64,000 nucleotides of DNA. It comes from Semisulcospira habei (lineage: Eukaryota > Mollusca > Gastropoda > Semisulcospiridae). Position 1 is the stretch's first letter, and each line of letters begins with the position of its first letter. Under the pieces are notes generated by a model. It was not told the origin of the DNA, did no database searches, and saw only the letters and a list, made by a program, of their open reading frames with translations. Positions 56,080 through 64,000 of this stretch are shown here, in pieces. The position numbers and the translations under genes were made by a program. The stretch lies in contig BTPG01000008.1 of assembly GCA_036245525.1 (NCBI GenBank), forward strand, positions 33,490,850-33,554,849. Reading direction: 5' to 3'.

Positions 56080-57505
56080 TTGTTCTTCCAGGAAATGATT
56101 AGGGACAAAAAAGATACAGCATCGGTTTGGAAAGCCCTGAACGTTATAACGAAGGGTAAATCAACCCCTGAAATTCCATCCCATTTGTCAGCTGATATAT
56201 TAAATAACCACTTCCTACCGACAGCTGAAACACTTGCTCAGTCAGCTGCAAGTAGTAACGCAGAGTACCAGGTTCCTAGTGTACTGGAAAAATACTGTGA
56301 GGCCAAAAATATTCTGCAGACATTCATCATTCCTGATATTACCGTCGCTGAAGTCGGCAAATTTATTTCTAGCATGCCGAACAAAACGTCCACCGGGATG
56401 GATGGTATCGATAACAAAATTCTGAAAATGTCACTACCATATACGGTAGAGGCACTCGCTTATATCTTTAACCTCTGTATAAAACACAGCACGTTTCCAA
56501 CTATTTTCAAAGAGGCCAAGGTAATTCCAATCCCTAAATCAAAAGATCTTGAAGATGTCAATAACTACCGTCCTATCTCATTTTTGTCGGCCCTGTCAAA
56601 GCCCCTTGAAAAACACATACAAAAACATCTCCTCGATTTTCTAGAAAAGGGCAATTTCATAAATATTCATCAGTCCGGCTTTAGACCAAAACACTCATGT
56701 CAGTCAGTACTGACACACATTGTAGACTGCTGGCTGGAATCAATAAATAAAAACCTGATGTCTGGAGCTGTTTTCTTAGACCTAGAAAAAGCATTTGATC
56801 TTGTCGACCATATAAGTGAAACCGCCATAGCATTCTTTAGATCATACCTAAAAGACAGAAAACAAAAGATATATACCCATGGAAAATACTCTAAACAAGG
56901 ACAAGTTAACTATGGTGTCCCCCAGGGGTCGATTTTGGGACCTCTTCTATTTATAATATTCATTAATGATTTGCCTTTGCATATTACTAACACTGATGTC
57001 AACTGCAACCTGTTTGCGGACGATACGAGCCTCCACGTTTCGGGTACAGTACAAAAACAGCTGACATTAACCTTAGCTTACAAAGTCGTCTCAGCGAGGT
57101 TTCCGACTGGTTTAGAGTGAATCGTATGGTTCTTCATCCAGGAAAAACAAAGAGTATTTTAATCACTACACGACAAAAACACCAATGCCGACCACAGCCG
57201 TTACATTTACAACTGAACGCTAAACCTATAGAACAAGTCACAGAGCGTATATATATTCTTGGGAATACACGTTGACGAACAAACTATGTTGGGAGTCGCA
57301 TATAAATACAGTCTGTAAAACCATTGCTAAAAACACTTTCCTGTTGTCCCAGCTTAGACAAGTAACGGATACACATACTCGTAAACTGTTTTTTCGTGCC
57401 CATATCAAGTCTCTCGTTGATTATGTCTCCACAGTGTGGGACGGTTGTAGTAATGTTCACATGAACAGGTTAAACTCTATATATATAAAAGAGCTGTCAA
57501 AATGA
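56080..57505 (+). pseudogene. LINE ORF2: reverse transcriptase domain (partial)
   Basis: KVIPIPKSKDLEDVNNYRPI, HQSGFRPKHSCQSVL, GAVFLDLEKAFDLVDH, YGVPQGSILGPLLF and LFADDTSLH are RT blocks 1-5 with the FADD box intact. A short deletion follows DLVDH (the usual xLLxKL..YG step is missing). After 57085 the frame shifts and the thumb region (SHINTVCKTIAKNTFLLSQL) is in another frame. Confidence 0.85.
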
Positions 57506-57922
57506 TAGATACGCGGCCCATTCCTACCACAGACAAATTTAGACATATAAACATTCTCGGCCTGCGTCAACAACTTAATTTCAACAAATGAATCCTCATG
57601 CACAAGATATTAAATAACATGACACCGCAGTATCTAACCACCAAATTCATGCAACAGCAAGAACGCGAACAGACCTCAAGGAACAATACTTTACCCCTAC
57701 CTCTGCCTAGAATTCACCTCTTTAAAACTAGTTTATCATTTTCTGGATCGTTTGTATGGAACACTATTCCTGCACATTTGAAGACTATAGCATAGCCTCG
57801 CTTGGAATCTTTAAAACAAAACTTTTCGATTACCTGATGAGCCAAACATAACATCACTGGGCATTTATTTAAACAAACCCTGATGGTTAATACTTTCATG
57901 TAATACATGCATTTATGTATAG

Positions 57923-57924
<2 letters not shown>

Positions 57925-57975
<51 letters not shown>
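57925..57975. repeat. (TG)n microsatellite
   Basis: About 48 bp after the LINE C-terminus. Confidence 0.95.
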
Positions 57976-57978
<3 letters not shown>

Positions 57979-58645
57979 AAGATGAATGTTGAGTTGTTAT
58001 TATTTTGTGTATATAATTTTTTAAATTTTATTATTATTTTGTTTTTATTTTTAAAAATATTATTGTTGCATAAAATAATGTTTGTAAATATAATGTCTTT
58101 ATTATTATTATTTTAAACTTATTTTATGTTGTAGATGTTAGTAACGGTAAGTTTGTAAAATGACGAATTGTTTCTGTCAAAACGTTTTACCGTTGATAAA
58201 TGAAGTTTCATCATCATCTCTCTGTCTCTCTGTATCGACTATTTTGTCCCTGGGATTTTCATTTGCAAACTGTAGACTAGCGCGTGTTTGCCTACACGTT
58301 TCAGCCACAGAACATGAACAGCTGAAAGACATATGCTGGCGACTGATAGATCGAGGTATGCACAAGCCATAAGTCTAGCTAGCAGCATTTTCGTACAATG
58401 CACTGACTCTTTTACACTGAATGACATTTTGGATTTGCACAGTGCACTCCAGTTTCGCATTGTTCCCTGAGATTGTTGGAGGCATACTAATGCTGCGGTA
58501 ATGGAGCTATGACGTGTCATTCAACTGGCAGCTTTTTCACTTATCATCTCGGAGAAAAACAAATTGTCCGTAATGGCGTAAAATAACTGTTTGAAACAAT
58601 TTCGTGTATTTCACATAAACGTAACTTTTCATCGTCATGGCGGTT
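57976..58645. other. AT-rich LINE tail and unassigned sequence
   Basis: ATTATTATT-rich to 58120, then unique sequence with short ORFs only. Confidence 0.3.
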
Positions 58646-58649
58646 ATTG

Positions 58650-59043
58650 TTAACTCCTTCACTGCCGAAAAAAATGAACGCAATCTAACTGCATGAGGCA
58701 TAGATCCTCATGAGCCCCCGCGACTGCGGGGGCTCATGAGGATCTATGCCTCTTGCTGAGGCCACTTTGTGTCCATGTTCTCTGGACAGTTGTGGCTTTT
58801 GGTCGCTCAGTGAACACAGATTTCAGCGAACAAAATGTACGTACGTTGTTTCTGAAATTTTTGATTCATCGGACTGCCACGTGCCAGAACTCTGTCCAAG
58901 AAACATGGATTCAAATTGGACTCCGCTTTGCAAAAGCCGGGGCAAACATCCGCATGAGCCGCCGCAACTGCAAGGGCCTATGAGAATCATGACTCTTCAG
59001 TGCAGTTGAATCGTGTCCACTTTTCCTCGGTGTTAAAGTTGTA
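58650..59043. mobile_element. Pal-B MITE, long or double copy
   Basis: TTAACTCCTTCACTGCCGAA left end, perfect core CATAGATCCTCATGAGCCCC / GGGGCTCATGAGGATCTATG, then a second degenerate core (CGCATGAGCCGCCGCAACTG) and TCCTCGGTGTTAAAG. Confidence 0.75.
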
Positions 59044-59118
59044 AAAAATGCTGATCGAATCAGTGCCTCAAGTAAAAAAAACTGCGTCACTGCACTACGT
59101 AAATCCCTCTACCCTCCA

Positions 59119-60975
59119 GGGTCACCCTGGTCAGCCCCACAGGGTGGGTTTTCCCCTCTATTCTGTGGCATGTGTTTCTGTCTACCCTTGGTCCATTCAC
59201 CTGTATTTTACTTTTTTAAACTCTCCCTACTGTCTGCGCTGCCTGTAGCTCTTGATATTGGATGTGTGTTGCCAAATGGTCTTAGCTTTATTTAGGCCCC
59301 ATGTTTTTTATTTTTTTTTTTATTTAACGTATTGGACCGGCTGGCGACATACATTCAATATTCTGTTTAGTTGGTTTTTTTTTTTTTTTTTTTTTTTTTT
59401 TTCACAAGCAGTGCAGGCACGTCCTGAGAAAGTCTTGTTGCTGTCGGGACGTTAAGCAATGTACAATCAATCAACCAAGAACGGGAAGGCACCTGGCGAT
59501 GACGGAGTGTGCCCCGAGATGCTGAAAGTAGAAGATACGGTAACGCCGCAGCTTCTTTGTCAGATTTTTCAAAAGATCTGGGACACTGAAGAAGCGCCGA
59601 GCGATTGGAAGACCGGCACCATCGTCAAACTTCCGAAGAAAGGAGACCTGGGGAACTGTAACAACTGGCGAGGCATCACCTTACTATCCCTCTCCAGCAA
59701 GATCTTCAGCCGCATTCTCCTTGAACGCATTACGACAGCAGTGGATGGCATCCTTCGCCAGGAGCAGGCAGGCTTTAGGAAAGGCAAGTCCTGCATTGAC
59801 CATATTTTCGTCCTGAGACAGATCCTTGAACAGTCTAACGAATGGAATGGATCCCTCTATGTGGTCTTTGTGGACTTTGAGAAGGCCTTCGACAGTCTGC
59901 ATCGAGACTCCCTTTGGAAAATCCTGCGATACTATGGAATCCCCCAGAAACTTGTCAACGTCATCAGGTCCCTGTACAAGAATTTTGAGTGCAGAGTCGT
60001 CCACAACAACCAGCTCACCGAACCGTTTAAGGTGGAAACCGGAGTGAAACAAGGATGTATTCTTTCGCCGATCCTCTTCTCAATGGCAATTGATTGGATC
60101 ATGCGCCGCACCACAGAGGGAAGGAGGCAGGGAATTCAGTGGACGCTGACCTCAATGCTGGATGACCTCGACTACGCCGATGATATCGGGCTGCTGGCAA
60201 GCAGAAACCAGGACATGCAACAGAAGACACAACAGTTGACACAGTCAGCAAGCTCCATAGGTCTCGGGGTCAACATTAGGAAGACTCAAGTCATGAGGAA
60301 GAACACCATAGTGGGCGACCCAATCACCATCAATGACCAACCTCTGCAAGAGGTGGACGAGTTCACGTACCTGGGCAGCAAGGTTACCACAGATGGAGAC
60401 TGCACAAGGGAGATCACCACAAGAATCAGCAAAGCCAACCAAGCCATCGCAATGCTGAAACCCATCTGGAGGACTACAAACCTGAGCATCCACACCAAGC
60501 TTCGTATTTTTAAGAGTAACATGCTGAGTGTCCTTCTCTATGGGTCAGAGTGCTGGAAATCCACTACTGCTACGGAACGCAAGCTGGAAGTCTTCCAGAA
60601 CAAGTGCCTGCGACGGATCATGAAGGTCTTCTGGCCAAACATGATTACAAACGAGGAACTATGGAAGAAAGCAGGCGCAGACAGCATCGCTGAAACCATC
60701 GCCACACGGAGATGGAGATGGCTAGGCCACGTTTGCAGAATGTCACCCGACTTATTACCAAGGGTGGCACTGAGATGGACACCACAGGGGAAGAGAAACC
60801 GTGGGCGACCAAAGGAGACGTGGCGCCGAACCGTGGAGCGAGAGCTCAAGAACAGAGGCCTTACTCTGCAAACAGCACCCAAAATAGCAGCTGACAGACA
60901 AAAGTGGCGTTCCCTTGCCGTCGCCTCAAGCACTGACGGCGCAGAGAGGACTGAATGAATGAATGAATCAATCAA
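59119..60975 (+). mobile_element. Chimeric retroposon: SINE Z joined to a 5'-truncated RTE LINE
   Basis: CCTCTACCCTCCA occurs at 59106-59118 and 60976-60988. Between them lies SINE Z truncated at its 5' end (59119-59472, GGGTCACCCTGGTCAGCCCC ..(CAAT)n), joined directly to RTE sequence that starts inside the RT domain and ends with its own (TGAA)n/(TCAA)n tail. One target duplication around both parts argues for a single insertion. Confidence 0.72.
59459..60958 (+). CDS. RTE-clade LINE reverse transcriptase, open frame, N-terminally truncated (499 residues)
   Basis: The start ATG and first residues (MYNQST) come from the SINE Z tail. LINE sequence begins at KNGKAPGDDGV, RT block 1. Then GTIVKLPKKGDLGNCNNWRG, AGFRKGKSCIDH, YVVFVDFEKAFDSLHR, GVKQGCILSPILF and LDYADDIGLLA (catalytic box intact). 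The thumb has FTYLGSKVTTDGD. The C-terminus has WLGHVCRMSPDLLPRVALRW and GKRNRGRPKETWRRTVEREL, typical of RTE/BovB-type elements. The endonuclease is absent, so it cannot retrotranspose on its own. The uninterrupted frame suggests a young copy. Confidence 0.88.
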   Translation: MYNQSTKNGKAPGDDGVCPEMLKVEDTVTPQLLCQIFQKIWDTEEAPSDWKTGTIVKLPKKGDLGNCNNWRGITLLSLSSKIFSRILLERITTAVDGILRQEQAGFRKGKSCIDHIFVLRQILEQSNEWNGSLYVVFVDFEKAFDSLHRDSLWKILRYYGIPQKLVNVIRSLYKNFECRVVHNNQLTEPFKVETGVKQGCILSPILFSMAIDWIMRRTTEGRRQGIQWTLTSMLDDLDYADDIGLLASRNQDMQQKTQQLTQSASSIGLGVNIRKTQVMRKNTIVGDPITINDQPLQEVDEFTYLGSKVTTDGDCTREITTRISKANQAIAMLKPIWRTTNLSIHTKLRIFKSNMLSVLLYGSECWKSTTATERKLEVFQNKCLRRIMKVFWPNMITNEELWKKAGADSIAETIATRRWRWLGHVCRMSPDLLPRVALRWTPQGKRNRGRPKETWRRTVERELKNRGLTLQTAPKIAADRQKWRSLAVASSTDGAERTE

Positions 60976-61145
60976 CCTCTACCCTCCACCCTCCCACCGC
61001 CCGGCCTCCCGGTAGAAAGCTTCCAAAGGATTATCATATTAGTATTTCGTCAGGTACTGTCAGTGAAGTAACATACTTTTTTTTTTTTTTTTTTTTAAAG
61101 CGAGGAATCGTTCAGACATGTTAGTTGCTATTAATAAGCAAAGGC

Positions 61146-61190
61146 CGCCCCTAGTCCGGCCGACGTCGGTCTGAAGATCTTTGCCTCCTG
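61146..61190. mobile_element. Partial Pal-E element
   Basis: GTCCGGCCGACGTCGGTCTG AAGATCTTTGCC. Confidence 0.45.
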
Positions 61191-61194
61191 GGAC

Positions 61195-61785
61195 ATTGTA
61201 CTAAATAATAAAAGACTAAATGTAATTCCTGAGGCTCAGGGTACAAATTCCCTCTTTTTCCAATTAAAAACAAAACAAAAACAAAACAACCCCGCAGTGA
61301 TATGACAAACCACCGAGGAACGGTTTTTTTTTTTTTAATTTCAAAATTGTATTGACCTAAACTGTATTCCATGCTCTCGAAAAGTTTTGTCAGTCTGAAA
61401 CGGCGCACGTTTTTTAAGAGACGTGAAACATTTTCGGTTTTAACGGCCAGGTCACATTTCAAAGCGTGGGCACAAAAAAGGGCCTGAACAAATTTTGATC
61501 CCTACCCACGCAGACGAAAGTCCAACGCTCTACTCGGCGTCTGAGAGACGCAGGTCCACCGTGCATCTTAAAGATCTACTGGCCTCGTCAGTCGTTACTT
61601 AAAAAAAAAATCAAGCAGTAACAAATGGGAAGCAACTCCGCAAAGAGTTTCAAACTATTTTCACCCTCACCTGACCTGCCGACGCATCCGTCTTGAGTGT
61701 TTATTTGTTCGGCTAGACTCTGAGCTCCCAGCCACATGGCTTTTTTTTCTTCACATTCTTCTAGCTATAACTGACCCAACAGAAG
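61195..61785. other. No recognisable gene
   Basis: Short ORFs only. A tRNA-like fragment (CTCTACTCGGCGTCTGAGAG) at about 61530 is too weak to call. Confidence 0.3.
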
Positions 61786-61789
61786 TTGC

Positions 61790-61905
61790 AGCAGTTTGAT
61801 GGACCGTGACAGCACAAGGGTAGTGCCTGGTTAGCTTGGCGCATACAGGCGCCAAGCTAATCAGGCGCTACCCTTGTGCTGTCAAGGTCGGTCACGGTCA
61901 CAAGT
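61790..61905. mobile_element. Pal-C core
   Basis: GACCGTGACAGCACAAGGGT AGTGCCTGGTTAGCTTGGCG with inverse ending TTGTGCTGTCAAGGTCGGTC. Confidence 0.75.
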
Positions 61906-62384
61906 TAGGTAGTTCTACATCCATCTTGAAGTTTTGCAAGGTGGTGACTGATAGGCTAACTGAATGGTGATTTGTTGGAAAAATCATTGGCCTCCACAAA
62001 AGCTCATCGTGCACTACCCTTGAATGAGCTGTCATGGCGGATCCAACCCATCCCCCACGCTGCAGCCCCCAGCCGCAGGTGCTTACTGTAAGAGAAGGGC
62101 GTTGGTTATTTGTTGAGCAAGCACTGCAATCCGCATGTGCCAACGATCGTAACGCTCCTCAAGCTGCAAATTTGTTTCTTCGGCCGGGTCGCTTAGCTAG
62201 AATTACGTACGGCTTACAATTTTTTTGAGGACTGACCTGGAAACTGTTCCCGTACCCTTTTAAAATAAACTGTGCCATGACCTGACCTTACACAAAATAT
62301 TAACCCTTTCCATGCAGCTGTAGGTGCAAATCTTTTTTTTTTTTTTTTTTCAAAGACCCAAAGCCACAAGGAAAATTTCCATCT

Positions 62385-62600
62385 CATGGACAACTTCGTG
62401 AACTGTATTGTATTGTCCTCTTGGCTTGACTTCGCGAACGAAGATTTTATAGGAGTTGCCCACGACGTCTGCAGGCTTGTTCGTGGCTGCGGAGGCCAAT
62501 CCGAGACAGGCAGGTTCGACCGCAGTGGCTGCAGGGGAAGGTCTGGCCAGGGTTCTGAACCCTGTATTGTATTGTATTGCCTGTGTATTGTATTACCCTC
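62385..62600 (+). repeat. Dispersed repeat with (TATTG)n tail
   Basis: GACTTCGCGAACGAAGATTT .. GGGAAGGTCTGGCC followed by TGTATTGTATTGTATTG, which also appears upstream (TGTATTGTATTGTCCTC). It looks like a SINE bounded by tail-like direct repeats. Confidence 0.5.
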
Positions 62601-62736
62601 CAAGGAACAGGGATACAAATTGGTCTTGGTAAGAGACATAAATCCTCATGAGCCCCCGCGACTGCGGGGGCTCATGTGGATCTATGTCTCTTGCAGTTGG
62701 GTGGTGTTCAATTTTTCTCGGCAGCGAAGGGGTTAA
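62600..62736. mobile_element. Pal-B MITE, right two-thirds
   Basis: AAGAGACATAAATCCTCATG AGCCCCCGCGACTGCGGGGGC with inverse, right end CTCGGCAGCGAAGGGGTTAA. Confidence 0.75.
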
Positions 62737-62982
62737 AACTACCTACTCCAGGCAGGAAAGGGTTTAATAGATTGCAATATCTCCACGTTCTTAGTATATC
62801 TTACAAAAATGTGGGACAAAAGGGTCAATGTAAATTATGATGTTTAAATGCCGTACAATAAAAGACTTTAATTTCTGGGGCTTATTCTCCTTTGTACGCA
62901 GAAGAGTTCCTTCGGTTTACCGACGCCGGCTCCAAAGGCGGCAATGGAAAACGACTGGTGCATGCGCGTACTCAGATGGATT

Positions 62983-62983
<1 letters not shown>

Positions 62984-63027
<44 letters not shown>
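62984..63027. repeat. Poly-A tract
   Basis: About 43 A. Confidence 0.95.
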
Positions 63028-63029
<2 letters not shown>

Positions 63030-63030
<1 letters not shown>

Positions 63031-63534
63031 TTAAAAAAGTCTTAGTTGAGGCAAAACAACATTGATAACTCACTCTAAGGAGTCTATTGAACACTTAAAC
63101 ACTTATTTTTTTTGAGTGCACAGTGGTGCGAGTTTTCTAGGACAAATTACTGAACAGCAGACTGAAAGAAAAATGTACTCATTGTGATAATTTTGAACTC
63201 TGTACACAGTTAGTTGTGTTTGGGGTGAAAAATGGGCTGGGGACGGACCCAGTTCTTGACTTGCTCTTCAGTACTAATGACAAAGTATTTTATTCAGTTA
63301 TCGGTGCCGTTGTTTGAATAAGCAGCTAAACCTTTCTGTTTTTCTAGCAGAGTTCATAAACAGATACTGTACAGATAAATATGTATTTACTGTCAGAAGC
63401 AAACTTAGCCTTTTTACACGTCTGTGGCTGTCTTATTTGGACTTTGCGTAAATAATTAATTTTTGTAACCTACTTTGTTAATTTTTGTAGACTGCAGTTG
63501 GGTTTGTTTTGGCCTGCTTTGATTCACAGTTACA
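63030..63534. other. No recognisable gene
   Basis: AT-rich, no ORF or repeat recognised. Confidence 0.3.
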
Positions 63535-63538
63535 TGGG

Positions 63539-63835
63539 GGCGTAGCTTAGTGGATAAGACTCTGCGCTGGCCATCGTAAGATTCCTGGTGGCCGGCAGAA
63601 ATGGGGTATGGAGCCACGGTTTTCCTCATTCCCATCGAGTCAAATTTACGTCCAGACTCGGCTTACGGTTGCTTGTCTCGCCTTCGTGTGGACAGAATGC
63701 ATAATCATCATGTGCGCACGTTAAAACTCCCCTTACCACTATTCCAAAAGAGAAGGCCCGGTAGGGCCGGTGAAATGATGGAAACAGAAGTACTATCTCA
63801 TGCACCGAAGTTAATGAATCAATGAATCATTGAAA
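63539..63835 (+). mobile_element. tRNA-derived SINE
   Basis: The head GGGGGCGTAGCTTAGTGGAT AAGACTCTGC carries an A box (TAGCTTAGTGG), but the B box is degraded (AGATTCCTGG). The body ends CGCACGTTAAAACTCCCCTT and the tail TTAATGAATCAATGAATCAT resembles the RTE LINE tail at 60955. Confidence 0.68.
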
Positions 63836-64000
63836 CTTTATTTTACAGCGGTTTAGGCCGGCGCATTGACATCGTCATCGACACAGCCATTTTACAAACC
63901 TGCCGTTGCTAACAACTACAAGACTAACTACAAATATACATACATATAAGTACACATAATACTTGCAAACAGATGACAACACTGTTCACATAGACAGACA

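Larger units (their letters stand above)
53418..57905 (+). mobile_element. Decayed CR1/L2-group LINE with two ORFs
   Basis: In order: ORF1 with an SGNH esterase-like domain (53440-53790) and a Pro-rich C-terminus (to about 54390); a spacer (54400-55150); ORF2 with APE-type endonuclease (55158-55830); RT (56090-57120 and in other frames to 57505); a C-terminal segment (57598-57795). (TG)n at 57928 follows. Several frameshifts and stops mean it cannot be active. Confidence 0.8.

Noticed and set aside
63539..63612. tRNA gene
   Set aside because: The A box is good but the B box is degraded, no cloverleaf closes, and the sequence continues into a SINE body and tail.

Overview
This window looks like part of a repeat-rich animal genome, most likely a mollusc such as a marine gastropod. 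The organism call is an inference from three things: spliced genes with GT-AG introns, LINE and SINE families with molluscan-type tails, and dense palindromic MITEs. No operon, ribosome-binding site or other prokaryotic structure is present. Most of the 64 kb is mobile DNA in several nested layers, with microsatellites between.

The main host gene lies on the minus strand from 27358 down to 5308. Six exons join with consensus splice sites, and all five introns are phase 2. The joined frame is 5133 nt, giving 1710 residues plus a stop. It encodes an N-terminal RRM of the SRSF3/SRSF7 type (RNP2 in exon 1, RNP1 in exon 2, last strands at the start of exon 3). This is followed by a very long Arg/Ser-rich region carried by exons 3, 4, 5 and a 4.15-kb terminal exon. 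The product should be a nuclear splicing-related RNA-binding protein. Its introns and even its coding sequence carry mobile DNA: a 95-bp palindromic MITE is read through in frame in the last exon.

Layout. 1-3500: remnants of palindromic elements and copy 1 of a ~1.2-kb repeat (repeat R) with a 509-bp TIR transposon nested in it. 3500-5300: MITE cluster downstream of the gene. 5308-27358: the RRM-RS gene, with introns holding MITEs, LINE tails, a tRNA-type SINE, a second copy of R and a SINE called Z here. 27.5-42 kb: third copy of R, further Z copies, MITEs and LINE 3' ends. 42.2-43.5 kb: an intact unrecognised single-exon ORF between two (TC)n tracts. 44.8-48.7 kb: a fold-back element interrupted by an I-clade LINE that itself holds a Z copy. 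51.5-52.8 kb: a truncated LINE on the minus strand. 53.4-57.9 kb: a decayed two-ORF CR1/L2-type LINE with an SGNH esterase-like ORF1. 59.1-61.0 kb: a SINE Z/RTE LINE chimera bracketed by one target-site duplication. 61-64 kb: MITEs and a tRNA-derived SINE.

The commonest structure is a set of short palindromic elements with ends of the form TTAACYC.. and a TTAA target duplication. This is the signature of piggyBac-type non-autonomous elements. Two of them can be shown to have inserted at TTAA because a related copy elsewhere in the window keeps the empty site. No transposase gene for them is in the window.
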